Assembly: GCF_004123835.1 (NCBI RefSeq)
Contig: NZ_MZMU01000024.1
Location: 1-64,000, forward strand
DNA: 64,000 nucleotides
Reading direction: 5' to 3'
Source: Rhizobium leguminosarum
GTDB taxonomy: Bacteria; Pseudomonadota; Alphaproteobacteria; Rhizobiales; Rhizobiaceae
Shown in pieces: positions 46,228 to 54,288 of the stretch. Every line of letters begins with the position of its first letter. Position 1 is the first letter of the stretch. The notes under the pieces are model-generated. The model worked only from the letters and a program-made list of their open reading frames with translations, was not told the DNA's origin and searched no databases. The position numbers and the translations under genes are program-made.

Positions 46228-46304
46228 TGGTTGCGGAGGGACGATTTGAACCTTAGGCCTCTTGGCTACGAGCCAAGCGAGCTACCGGGCTGCTCTACTC
46301 CGAC
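46228..46304 (-). pseudogene. Degenerate initiator-tRNA-like sequence with anticodon CGT
   Basis: On the minus strand, GAGCAGCCCGGTAGCTCG (D arm), loop CTCGTAG and GGTTCAAATC (T loop) with the CCGCAACCA end follow alphaproteobacterial initiator tRNA-fMet closely. The anticodon reads CGT instead of CAT. The T stem has several mismatches, and the outer acceptor pairs do not match (GTCGGAG against CTCCGCA). D and anticodon stems remain perfect. Most likely a decayed copy; function as a tRNA is doubtful. Confidence 0.6.
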
Positions 46305-46373
46305 TTCAATTGCTGGCCCTCGCCATCTCCTGGTGACGATCAATATATGGTTCGGTTCCCTGAGGGGATCGAT

Positions 46374-46400
46374 GACCCCCGCCGAAGTTTGGCGGGGGTC
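46374..46400. terminator. Strong hairpin, possible bidirectional terminator
   Basis: GACCCCCGCC-GAAGTTT-GGCGGGGGTC: a ten-base perfect stem with seven-base loop, followed by ATTTC. It lies downstream of the minus-strand DUF2937 gene, whose transcript would end here. Confidence 0.55.
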
Positions 46401-46468
46401 ATTTCAGCGCAAAGCTTGGCTGATATCATTACGTTCCGGGGCCGGTGCCACGTTCGCCACCGATTGGT

Positions 46469-46987
46469 TCACCGCACCTGACGATGGACTCGCCGCGTCC
46501 TCGTGACCCGCCACGCACCCAATCCCAGCAGTGCAGCCACGACCCAGCCGCCGAGAAATCCAATCGCGCCCCAGACGAGACCGGCAAAGCTGACGGGCAC
46601 GCCGGGTACGAAGTCGCGCCAGGTATTGGCGAAAACGACGTCATCGGCATTCCGCATCAGAACGAAGGGCTTGGCGACGGGTGCGGCGGTGCCGAGGTGG
46701 AGCTGCTGCGAGAGCAGCGTTTCGTAGCGCGTGATCGTGCTCTGCATCGAAACGCCGCGGTCGCGCAGGAAATCGTCGGATGATTGCGCGTAGGTGTTCA
46801 GCGCCTGCTGGCGATCGAGATGGTGCTCGGCGGCTTGGCGGTTGAAATCCTCGACGATGACGCGCAATTCGTCGATCGCCCCGCCGATCCGCTGGCGATA
46901 TTGCTGCGCAAATTCCGGCGCCTGCGAAAACACCGTGCCGGCGGCAAGCCCGGCGACGATGGTGATGATCCTTGCAATCGGTCCCAT
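46469..46987 (-). CDS. DUF2937 family membrane protein
   Basis: 172 residues. N-terminal hydrophobic segment (ARIITIVAGLAAGTVFS) followed at once by the conserved QAPEFAQQYRQRIGGAIDEL, the hallmark of DUF2937. A helical middle is followed by a C-terminal transmembrane helix (FAGLVWGAIGFLGGWVVAALL). Function unknown. Confidence 0.82.
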   Translation of the reverse strand: MGPIARIITIVAGLAAGTVFSQAPEFAQQYRQRIGGAIDELRVIVEDFNRQAAEHHLDRQQALNTYAQSSDDFLRDRGVSMQSTITRYETLLSQQLHLGTAAPVAKPFVLMRNADDVVFANTWRDFVPGVPVSFAGLVWGAIGFLGGWVVAALLGLGAWRVTRTRRVHRQVR

Positions 46988-47107
46988 GATCGATGCCTCC
47001 GGCTATCCCCCAGCGCTAACGATCCGCGGCCGGAAAGGTTTCTGCCGTCGACACAATCGGTAACTCTATGTGATTGAACCGACGGCGCTTCCGGTGAGTT
47101 GATGCCC

Positions 47108-47149
47108 TGACCAACCCAGAATGACCAACCCAGAATGACCAACTCAGAA
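47108..47149 (+). repeat. Three tandem 14-base repeats
   Basis: TGACCAACCCAGAA three times in a row (third copy has CTC for CCC). They lie directly upstream of the ribosome site of the small secreted protein gene at 47163. Confidence 0.85.
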
Positions 47150-47162
47150 AGAGAGGCTCGTC

Positions 47163-47405
47163 ATGAAACAGATTATCCTTGCCTGCACGCTCACTGCTGC
47201 GTCCATCTTTTCCGCAATGCCGTCCCAGGCGGCAAGTGTGACGATCACCACGGATGACGCGCGCCCCAATTACCGCCACGCGGAACGGCCCTATTACCGC
47301 CATCACACGAGGCCGCGCCACGTCTCCCAGGATTGCTTCACCAAGACGGAAAAAATCCGCCGTCACGGCCATACGGTCGTCAAGGAAACCCGAATCTGCC
47401 GCTAA
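47163..47405 (+). CDS. Small secreted basic/His-rich protein
   Basis: 80 residues. Clear signal peptide (about 23 residues, ending SQAAS). The mature part is rich in Arg, His and Tyr (YRHAERPYYRHHTRPRH) and ends with KTEKIRRHGHTVVKETRICR containing two cysteines overall (CFTK and ICR), possibly a disulfide pair. AGAGAGG precedes the ATG. Small exported proteins of this style are frequent in rhizobia; function unknown. Confidence 0.75.
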   Translation: MKQIILACTLTAASIFSAMPSQAASVTITTDDARPNYRHAERPYYRHHTRPRHVSQDCFTKTEKIRRHGHTVVKETRICR

Positions 47406-47420
47406 GGCACCTTATGCAGG

Positions 47421-47453
47421 AAAGCCCGGCTGATCCTATCGGCCGGGCTTTTT
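47421..47453 (+). terminator. Rho-independent terminator
   Basis: Perfect ten-base stem AAAGCCCGGC / GCCGGGCTTT with an 11-base loop and TTTTT tail, 16 bases after the stop of the small secreted protein. Confidence 0.88.
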
Positions 47454-47533
47454 CCATTTGATCTCGCCCAGATCTCGCAGATGAGGAACTTGGCAATATC
47501 AGCCGCGTTTAGTGTGGAACAGGAGTATTCATC

Positions 47534-47686
47534 ATGCGTATCAAGATGACTCTTTTGGCCATCGCCTATGTCGCCGTCAGCGCCGTGCTGCTTGCCATCG
47601 CCTACCAGCCGCAGGGGTCGGTCGCCGCGCAGAAAACGGATCGTCTGGCCGGCTCGTCCTTCCTCGTCGAACGCTTCGCCGGTTGA
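47534..47686 (+). CDS. Small membrane-anchored or secreted peptide, 50 residues
   Basis: ATG at 47534 has AGGAG eight bases upstream. Residues 1-24 are a signal-anchor (KMTLLAIAYVAVSAVLLAIA), followed by a short polar tail (QPQGSVAAQKTDRLAGSSF). It lies between the terminator at 47.4 kb and the convergent BON gene. No family recognised. Confidence 0.55.
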   Translation: MRIKMTLLAIAYVAVSAVLLAIAYQPQGSVAAQKTDRLAGSSFLVERFAG

Positions 47687-47691
47687 TCGGC

Positions 47692-48042
47692 TTATCGGCG
47701 ACGATGTGGAAATAGTCCTCGCCCGGTAGAGCTCGGAGCGGCCCCGTTGATTAACGTGGGGCCGTCGAGCGACGATCCCCCAAGCAGGATCCGGTTCTGC
47801 ACCGTGTCCACGCCCTCGACCGCCTTGGCGACCGCGGTTGCCCGTTCAATTTCGCCCACCGTGCCAACCGTGCCGCTCAGCACGATCTGATCGTTCTCCA
47901 TCGTCACCTCGACATCCGACGCATCGATGCCGCCGGCAATCGCCAGCGCATTGGCGACAGCCGATTCGACCGCCGCACGATTGGCGATCTCCATTTCCAT
48001 CTCGGGTTCGAGCCCGTGAAATGTCTGCTCCTTGAAAACCAT
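47692..48042 (-). CDS. BON-domain protein
   Basis: A 116-residue protein with one BON domain (about 20-90): AAVESAVANALAIAGGIDASD, VEVTMENDQIVLSGTVGTVG and AVAKAVEGVDTVQNRI, including the conserved glycine. No signal peptide is visible, so it is probably cytoplasmic. BON proteins such as OsmY bind membranes or help stress responses. Its neighbours are small envelope proteins. Confidence 0.87.
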   Translation of the reverse strand: MVFKEQTFHGLEPEMEMEIANRAAVESAVANALAIAGGIDASDVEVTMENDQIVLSGTVGTVGEIERATAVAKAVEGVDTVQNRILLGGSSLDGPTLINGAAPSSTGRGLFPHRRR

Positions 48043-48105
48043 GATCCGTTCCTCCGTGAAAGCTTCGTAGGAAACGCTGATCGGCGGAGTTTGGTTCAGC
48101 CCCCG

Positions 48106-48756
48106 CTACCAGTTGACGCGATAGCGGAGATTGACGCTGCCCGCCTCACCTCCCGAAAATGGATTGCTGACCGAGGCATCGAGATTGAGGTTCGGCAGAA
48201 TGGTCTGGCTGACCCCCACCGTGCTCGAGAAGTCGCCGCTGGCATTGCTGACGCCTGTCCCTGCCGAAAGCGCGGTTCCCGTCCAGGGATGAACCAGCTT
48301 CAGCGCCTGCGTTGCCGTTACCGACGCCTGCCGGGCCTCGACCGCGTCATATTGCACGCTGATGGATCGGCTCGATTGCATGTCGAGCGAATCGGACAGG
48401 ATCCAGCTGCGCGAGCGGCTGAGGGTCAGCGCGCCGCTGCCGCGCAGCGTATCGACGCTGACGCTGGCACCCCGCTGTGACCGGCCTGCCGGGGTAACAC
48501 TCGTCCTGGTGATCCTGCCCCAAAGCATTGCCTGTTCGGAATCGGGCAGGAGCGCTCCGCCTTTGGTCGAGGCCAGCGCGATGTCAGCGCCAGCGCTCGT
48601 TTCCCATTCCGCCGGCAGGCGGAAACCCACCGTCGCCTTATAGGACCGGTCCGAAAGCTTGGCCGGCGACCAGATCAGCAGGTCGTCCGCCCGCGCTGCG
48701 GCGGTGAGCGAGGGCAGGATGGCGAAAAGGATGCATGCTAATTTGAATGTCGTCAT
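48106..48756 (-). CDS. Exported beta-rich orphan protein
   Basis: 216 residues. Signal peptide (MTTFKLACILFAILPSLTAA then ARA). The mature chain alternates polar and hydrophobic residues in long strands (LTLSRSRSWILSDSLD, SISVQYDAVEARQASV, GSVNLRYRVNW) and ends in W after an amphipathic strand, as outer-membrane barrels do. I do not recognise the family; a small barrel or barrel-like autotransport-independent protein is possible. Confidence 0.6.
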   Translation of the reverse strand: MTTFKLACILFAILPSLTAAARADDLLIWSPAKLSDRSYKATVGFRLPAEWETSAGADIALASTKGGALLPDSEQAMLWGRITRTSVTPAGRSQRGASVSVDTLRGSGALTLSRSRSWILSDSLDMQSSRSISVQYDAVEARQASVTATQALKLVHPWTGTALSAGTGVSNASGDFSSTVGVSQTILPNLNLDASVSNPFSGGEAGSVNLRYRVNW

Positions 48757-49136
48757 GAAGGTAAAAACGTTTTGACCTGCCACAGGGATGCTGCGCGGAA
48801 GTCGGCAGCAGCGCATATGAAAGCGTTCTCAACGAACGCGACGAGGGATCACGGCCAAGCCGCCCATCCCGGTTTCATCCTCGATTTAATGTATGGCCGA
48901 AAGGCCGGCGGCACTGAGTGCCTGTTCTTCGATGGACGCCGCAGCGCCCCGACTTGCCATGCGGCCATCACCGGCCGCGGCGGAACCGAATCCGCCAGCA
49001 ATGTTATAAGGATCACATCCGGCCGCTGCTCTGTAAACCCCTCAGGGGTTGAAATCTGCTGCACCGCACACTTGCCGCCCCCTCCAAAGCCTAGTAGAGC
49101 CTGAGCCTACGAGAGAAATTTTGCGCGAAATTCCAT
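48757..49136. other. 380-base spacer upstream of dxr
   Basis: No supported gene; short frames on both strands lack family features. It holds AACCCCTCAGGGGTT (49036-49050), a perfect seven-base inverted repeat, and the presumed dxr promoter. It marks the return from accessory to core sequence. Confidence 0.4.
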
Positions 49137-50327
49137 ATGATGACCGGCAAAAGCGCGCCGCGGCGCCTCAGCATCTTCGGTTCGACCGGTTCGATCGGCC
49201 AGAATACACTCAATGTCGTCGATCACCTGGGCGGACGGGAGAACTTCGAAATCTCCGTGCTGACCGGCAGCGGCAACGTCGAATTGCTGGCCCGGCAAGC
49301 GAAATTATCAGGCGCGCGGCTGGCGGTGACGGCAAACGACCGCCATTACGAATCACTGAAGAGCGAACTTTCCGGCACCGGCATCGCGGTCGCTTCGGGA
49401 AAATCCGGGCTGATGGAAGCCGCGGACCGGGAAGTTGACTGGGTGATGGCGGCAATCGTCGGCACTGCAGGCCTGGCGCCGACCCTTGCCGCGGCCCGCC
49501 GCGGCGCCGATATCGCCCTTGCCAACAAGGAATGCCTGGTATCGGCCGGCGATCTCTTTATCGCAGCGATCCGGGCGGGCGGCGGCAGGCTGCTTCCGGT
49601 CGACAGTGAGCACAACGCGATTTTCCAGGTTCTGGAAGAGAACCAGCGCCACGCCGTCGAGCGGGTTATCCTGACGGCGTCGGGTGGCCCCTTCCGAACT
49701 GTCTCGCTGCGTGACATGGCGGATGTGACGGTGGAAACCGCCCGCGCCCATCCGAACTGGTCGATGGGATTGAAGATCTCCATCGACAGTGCCTCGATGT
49801 TCAACAAGGCGCTGGAGATGATCGAAGCCCGGCACCTTTTCAGCCTCAGACCCGAACAGATCGAGGTCATCTTCCATCCGCAATCGATCATCCACTCCAT
49901 GGTCGGCTATTCCGATGGGTCGGTGCTGGCGCAGCTCGGCGCGCCCGACATGCGCACCGCCATCGGTTATGCCCTGTCCTTTCCGCGCCGGCCGAACCTG
50001 CCGGTCGAGCGGCTGGATTTCGCCAAGCTCGCCAGGCTGGATTTCGAGGCGCCGGATGAGGTGCGGTTTCCAGCACTGCGGCTCGCGCGCCTGGCGATGA
50101 CGCGCGGCGGTGTTCAGGGCGCGGTGCTGAACGGCGCCAAGGAAGTGGCGCTCGAAGCCTTCATCGAAGGGCAGCTCTCCTTCCTCGCCATGGCCGAGGT
50201 CACCGAGAGGGTCATGGACGATCTGGCCGGCCTGCCGCCGGCTTCCGGCATGGACGATGTCTTCGCCGCCGACAGGGAAGCCCGGCAAAGGGCGGCGGAG
50301 CTCATGACACTAGCGATTGCCGAGTGA
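49137..50327 (+). CDS. dxr: 1-deoxy-D-xylulose 5-phosphate reductoisomerase
   Basis: NADPH-dependent second step of the MEP isoprenoid pathway. 396 residues. NADPH loop GSTGSIGQNTL at about 14-24, catalytic segment ALANKECLVSAGD, metal ligands in PVDSEHNAIFQ, the flexible loop ASGGPFR, and NWSMGLKISIDSASMFNKALEMIEA. All key residues are intact. The start is at or next to two ATGs (49137, 49140). The stop is 56 bases from the convergent sugar ATPase gene. Confidence 0.96.
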   Translation: MMTGKSAPRRLSIFGSTGSIGQNTLNVVDHLGGRENFEISVLTGSGNVELLARQAKLSGARLAVTANDRHYESLKSELSGTGIAVASGKSGLMEAADREVDWVMAAIVGTAGLAPTLAAARRGADIALANKECLVSAGDLFIAAIRAGGGRLLPVDSEHNAIFQVLEENQRHAVERVILTASGGPFRTVSLRDMADVTVETARAHPNWSMGLKISIDSASMFNKALEMIEARHLFSLRPEQIEVIFHPQSIIHSMVGYSDGSVLAQLGAPDMRTAIGYALSFPRRPNLPVERLDFAKLARLDFEAPDEVRFPALRLARLAMTRGGVQGAVLNGAKEVALEAFIEGQLSFLAMAEVTERVMDDLAGLPPASGMDDVFAADREARQRAAELMTLAIAE

Positions 50328-50383
50328 GGTTCCAACGGGGCGATCGCCGAGTGGTCGCCCGTCTGTGATCCTGGCGGTCGCGA

Positions 50384-51469
50384 TTAGCGCAACCGGTTCC
50401 CACCCTCGTCGAACAATCTGCAATCCGACGGTTCAAACAGCAGGCTCACTTGCTCGCCCGCCGCGATACTGACCGGTGACCGATGCTCGACGGTGAGTGA
50501 CTGGCCATCGGCAAGCTGGCAATAGAGGTATTGCGTTCCCCCGAGATATTCCGAAAAATCGACCCTGGCCGTCAGGCTGCCCGATAGATCGGAGGCCACC
50601 TTCAGATGCTCCGGCCGCAGGCCGAGCGTCACTGCGCCACCAACCGGCCTGTCCGCCGGCGGCAGGCCGCTTTCGATCTGCCGGCCGGCGACTTCGACCA
50701 GGCCGCCCTCACCCCAACGGGCATTGAGCAGGTTCATCCTCGGCGAGCCGATGAAGCCCGCCACGAAGGTATTGGAGGGATTCTCGTAGATTTCCCGTGG
50801 CGTTCCCGCCTGTTCGACGCGGCCGTCGCGTAGCACGACGATCTTGTCGGCAAGCGTCATCGCTTCCGTCTGGTCGTGCGTGACATAGATCATCGTGTTG
50901 CCGAGTTCGCGATGGAGGCGGGCGATCTCGATGCGCATGGAAACGCGCAGTTCGGCATCGAGATTGGACAGCGGCTCATCGAACAGGAAGACGTCGGGCT
51001 TGCGCACGATCGCCCGGCCGATCGCCACACGCTGCCGCTGGCCGCCGGAAAGCTGTCCCGGCCGCCGGTCGAGAAGATGGTCGATTTTCAGGATCGCGGA
51101 AGCGGCCTTGACGCGGGTCTCTATCTCCGCAGCATTCGTGCGCGCCATCTTCAACCCGAAGGCCAGATTGTCGCGCACGCTCATATGCGGATAGAGCGCG
51201 TAGGACTGAAACACCATGGCGATGCCGCGTTCGGATGGATCGAGATCGGTGACGATACGTCCCTTGATCTCGACCTCCCCGTCGGTCACGTCCTCCAGGC
51301 CGGCAATCATGCGAAGAAGCGTCGATTTCCCGCAGCCGGAAGGGCCGACGAAGACGACGAATTCGCCCTCTGCGATCGTCAGGTCGATCCCGTGAACCAC
51401 CTGCAGATTGCCATAGCTTTTTCGCACGTCCTGGAGCACGACGCTCTTGTTACCCATACCGTTGGTCAT
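50384..51469 (-). CDS. Sugar ABC transporter ATPase, UgpC/MsmK type
   Basis: 361 residues, CUT1-type ATPase. Walker A GPSGCGKST, signature LSGGQRQR, Walker B VFLFDEPLSNLD, H-loop YVTHDQTEAM. A C-terminal TOBE/MalK regulatory domain (GLRPEHLKV) follows. ATG at 51469 is chosen; another ATG at 51457 is in frame. It is the last gene of the arabinoside operon and starts 12 bases after the glycosidase stop. Confidence 0.93.
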   Translation of the reverse strand: MTNGMGNKSVVLQDVRKSYGNLQVVHGIDLTIAEGEFVVFVGPSGCGKSTLLRMIAGLEDVTDGEVEIKGRIVTDLDPSERGIAMVFQSYALYPHMSVRDNLAFGLKMARTNAAEIETRVKAASAILKIDHLLDRRPGQLSGGQRQRVAIGRAIVRKPDVFLFDEPLSNLDAELRVSMRIEIARLHRELGNTMIYVTHDQTEAMTLADKIVVLRDGRVEQAGTPREIYENPSNTFVAGFIGSPRMNLLNARWGEGGLVEVAGRQIESGLPPADRPVGGAVTLGLRPEHLKVASDLSGSLTARVDFSEYLGGTQYLYCQLADGQSLTVEHRSPVSIAAGEQVSLLFEPSDCRLFDEGGNRLR

Positions 51470-51481
51470 CCCCAAAAAGAC

Positions 51482-53404
51482 CTATCTGTCCGACTGGACC
51501 CAGACGAGCATCTCTCCGGGCGCGCGGTTGTCCCAGAGATGATAGGGCACGAAACGCGCGGTGGCGACCTGCCTTTCGGCCGGCGCCTTGCGGTAGAGCG
51601 CTGTTCCCCAGCTCGATGTTTCCTCGCGCTCGACCTTGAGATCGATGGCGACGGCATCGTTGAGATCCTTCAGCACGACGGTTTCGGCTGTGGAGAGCTC
51701 ACGCGGCAGGACGATGGCGTTGAGGTCTTCGCCATTGTCCGTGGTTTCGACGCAATAGACCAACGGGCCGCGCATCAATGCGACGCGGCCGGCATCCTGG
51801 CGCACCTTCGGGTTGGCATATTGCGGCCGAAGCGCCAGCGGCAGGTAGAGGGCGACACGATCGCCCGCGGCCCACTCACGATCGATCCTGGCATATCCGT
51901 CGCGCATATTGGCGTTGAGATCGAGCATTTCTCCATTGACGCTGAGAGTTGCGCCTTCGGCCCAGTCCGGAATGCGCAGCGACAGAGCAAACCGCGCCGG
52001 TTTTTCCAGCCTGGTTGTAAAGACGACCGCGCCCTCCCACGGATAGTTGGTGGTCTGCTCGAGTTCCGCCTCGGCGCCGTTGGCCAGCTTCAGCCGCGCG
52101 GTGCTTTCGCCATAGAGGTGCACGGCGATCTCATTATCCGAAACGGCGTACATGTAGGAGCCGATCGAGGTCACCAGCCGGGCGATGTTCGGCGGGCAGC
52201 AGGGGCAATGGTGCCACTTCCACCGGTGGTGCTTGCCGGCACTTTCGAGCGGATTGTCATAGAAGAACGTCTTGCCGTCCGTCGAAAGCCCCGGCAGTGC
52301 ACCGTTGTAAAGCGCCTGCTCCATGATGTCGGCATAGCGCCGATCCGGACCGCGGCCGAGCATGCGGCTCGCCCAGAATACCAAGCCTACCGAGGCACAG
52401 GTCTCCGCATAAGCGGTATCGTTCGGCAGATCGAAGTAATCGGTAAAGCCTTCGTTGGAGGCAGCCGGCCCGATGCCGCCGGTGATATACATCTGCTTGG
52501 TCGTCAGATCGTCCCAGAGCGTTTCCAGCGCTGCCGTCAGGCTATCGTCCTTGTATTCGGTGGCGATGTCGGCCATGCCCGAATAGAGGTACATGGCGCG
52601 CACCGCGTGGCCGACGACCTTTGTCTGCGCGCGCACCGGCTGGTGCGCCTGCGCGTATTCATAGGTTTTCTGGTGGTACTCAGAGACATCGCGGCCATCG
52701 CGGCTTGCCTCGGCGGTGAAGAAATGCGGTTCGGTGCCGCGTTCGTCGATGAAGTATTTCGATAGCTCTAGATATTTCTTCTCTCCGGTCACGCGGGCGA
52801 GCTTGACCAGCGCGAGCTCGACTTCCTCGTGGCCACAATAGCCTGATATCTGGCCTTCGCCATGGCCGAAAATCTTGATCATGTAATCGGCATAGCGGCA
52901 CATGATGTCGAGCAGCTTGCGTTTGCCGGTCGCCTGATAATAGGCAACCGCAGCTTCCATGAGATGGCCGGCGCAATAGAGCTCATGATGGTCGCGCAGA
53001 TTGGTCCAGCGGCGGTTCGGCTCGACGCGCTGGAACCAGGCGTTCAGATAGCCGTCCTCGTCCTGCAGCTTCTCATACATGTCGATGATCTCGTCGGCGC
53101 GCGCCTCGAGCTTCGGGTTCGGTCGGCGATAGAGCGAATAGGCGATCGTTTCGATCGACTTGCCGAGGTCGGAATCCCAGAACATCTGCGTCGTCCCGCC
53201 CCATGGCTGAATGGGAATGACGACCCCCGGGCTCGGCTGGCTGACGTCGATCGCCTTGAGCATACCGGCCTCGACGCAGCGGTCGAGCAGGGTCTCGGCA
53301 GTGGAATTGCAGACGGCGTCCTGCCATTTGCCCCAGAAGCCGCCGAGTTCCACATTGGGAACGGCGACGGGACGAAACTGGCGGTCATTGCTTGGCTTGG
53401 TCAT
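51482..53404 (-). CDS. GH127 beta-L-arabinofuranosidase
   Basis: 640 residues. Glycoside hydrolase family 127 uses a cysteine nucleophile with zinc. The matching residues are visible: AETC (Glu334, Cys336) and HCPCCPPN (Cys400, Cys402, Cys403), as in the HypBA1 zinc/cysteine centre. An (alpha/alpha)6 domain (MYEKLQDEDGYLNAW, YCAGHLMEAAVAYY) is followed by C-terminal beta domains (LMRGPLVYCVE). There is no signal peptide, so it acts in the cytoplasm on sugars imported by the adjacent ABC transporter. Likely substrates are beta-L-arabinofuranosides of plant hydroxyproline-rich glycoproteins; exact linkage is inferred from the family. Confidence 0.92.
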   Translation of the reverse strand: MTKPSNDRQFRPVAVPNVELGGFWGKWQDAVCNSTAETLLDRCVEAGMLKAIDVSQPSPGVVIPIQPWGGTTQMFWDSDLGKSIETIAYSLYRRPNPKLEARADEIIDMYEKLQDEDGYLNAWFQRVEPNRRWTNLRDHHELYCAGHLMEAAVAYYQATGKRKLLDIMCRYADYMIKIFGHGEGQISGYCGHEEVELALVKLARVTGEKKYLELSKYFIDERGTEPHFFTAEASRDGRDVSEYHQKTYEYAQAHQPVRAQTKVVGHAVRAMYLYSGMADIATEYKDDSLTAALETLWDDLTTKQMYITGGIGPAASNEGFTDYFDLPNDTAYAETCASVGLVFWASRMLGRGPDRRYADIMEQALYNGALPGLSTDGKTFFYDNPLESAGKHHRWKWHHCPCCPPNIARLVTSIGSYMYAVSDNEIAVHLYGESTARLKLANGAEAELEQTTNYPWEGAVVFTTRLEKPARFALSLRIPDWAEGATLSVNGEMLDLNANMRDGYARIDREWAAGDRVALYLPLALRPQYANPKVRQDAGRVALMRGPLVYCVETTDNGEDLNAIVLPRELSTAETVVLKDLNDAVAIDLKVEREETSSWGTALYRKAPAERQVATARFVPYHLWDNRAPGEMLVWVQSDR

Positions 53405-53424
53405 GGGCTCCACTTTCTCTAAGA

Positions 53425-54288
53425 TCATTTCACCGCGCCGGCCATCAGCCCGCGCATGTAGTAGCGTTGCAGGAGCAGGAAGACGATCAGGCAGGGGATC
53501 GTCATGACGACGACACCGGCCTGGACCGCTCCCCAATTGATGGCGCCGAGCCGTCCGGCGCGAACCGCCGTCATCAGCACCGGCAGGGTGTATTTCTCAT
53601 TGCTGGAGAGCAGCACGAGTGCGGCGAGAAACTCGTTCCAGGCATTGAGGAAGGCAAAGATCGCGACCGTCGCGACGCCGGGAAGCACCAGCGGCAGAAG
53701 AACCCGGACCAAGAGCCTGAGGTCGCGCGCGCCGTCGATGCGCGCGGCCTCTTCGATCTCCTTCGGCACGGCATCGAAGGCGTTGCGCATCATGAACACC
53801 GAGAAGGGCAGTTGCAGCGTCACATAGACCAGCGTCAGCCCAAGCAGCGAATTGTTGAGGCCGAGCTTTGCAAGGATGATGAAGAGCGGCGTCAGGATCG
53901 ACTGGAACGGGATCATCAGTGTCGCGATGATCAGCACGAAAAGCGCATTCTTCATCGGGAACCGGTAGCGCGAGAAGCCGTAGCCGGCGAGCAGACTGAC
54001 GGCGACGGTCAGCACCACGGTGGCGACCGAAACGAACAGCGAATTGATCATGTGCCGCCAGATGCCGGCACCGAACGTATCGAGCAGCGCGTAGGAATCA
54101 ATGCTGACGCCGGAGGTCGGCCATGGCGGCAGGGGCGGCAGGCTGGCCTCCGTGCCATGCCGGAAGGACGACAACAGCGTGATCACGAAGGGGGCGAGAA
54201 AGAAGATCGAGATAGCGATGCCGGTCAGATGATAGGCCGACTTCGTCCGGATGGCCTTGCGCGCGCGGCGTTCCCTTGAGGTGGTCAT
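53425..54288 (-). CDS. Sugar ABC transporter permease, MalG type
   Basis: 287 residues with six predicted helices. The ATPase-contact EAA loop is EEAARIDGARDLRLLVRVLLP. It begins with GGAGG then ATG at 54288, overlapping the stop of the MalF-type gene by four bases. CUT1 family; imports oligosaccharides or sugars. Confidence 0.93.
   Translation of the reverse strand: MTTSRERRARKAIRTKSAYHLTGIAISIFFLAPFVITLLSSFRHGTEASLPPLPPWPTSGVSIDSYALLDTFGAGIWRHMINSLFVSVATVVLTVAVSLLAGYGFSRYRFPMKNALFVLIIATLMIPFQSILTPLFIILAKLGLNNSLLGLTLVYVTLQLPFSVFMMRNAFDAVPKEIEEAARIDGARDLRLLVRVLLPLVLPGVATVAIFAFLNAWNEFLAALVLLSSNEKYTLPVLMTAVRAGRLGAINWGAVQAGVVVMTIPCLIVFLLLQRYYMRGLMAGAVK

Larger units (their letters stand above)
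46119..46468. other. 350-base spacer carrying a tRNA-like relic
   Basis: Contains the initiator-tRNA-like sequence described separately. Downstream of it is a hairpin-forming stretch GACCCCCGCCGAA and TTGGCGGGGGTC (46374-46400), a possible bidirectional terminator. No protein gene seen. Confidence 0.45.

Noticed and set aside
44861-46470. Direct repeat of the tRNA-Arg 3' end as attachment site
   Set aside because: No second copy of the tRNA end was found by eye in the following DNA, so island borders cannot be set.
48849-49064. A 71-codon minus-strand frame upstream of dxr
   Set aside because: No ribosome site and no family features; it crosses a perfect palindrome and the probable dxr promoter.
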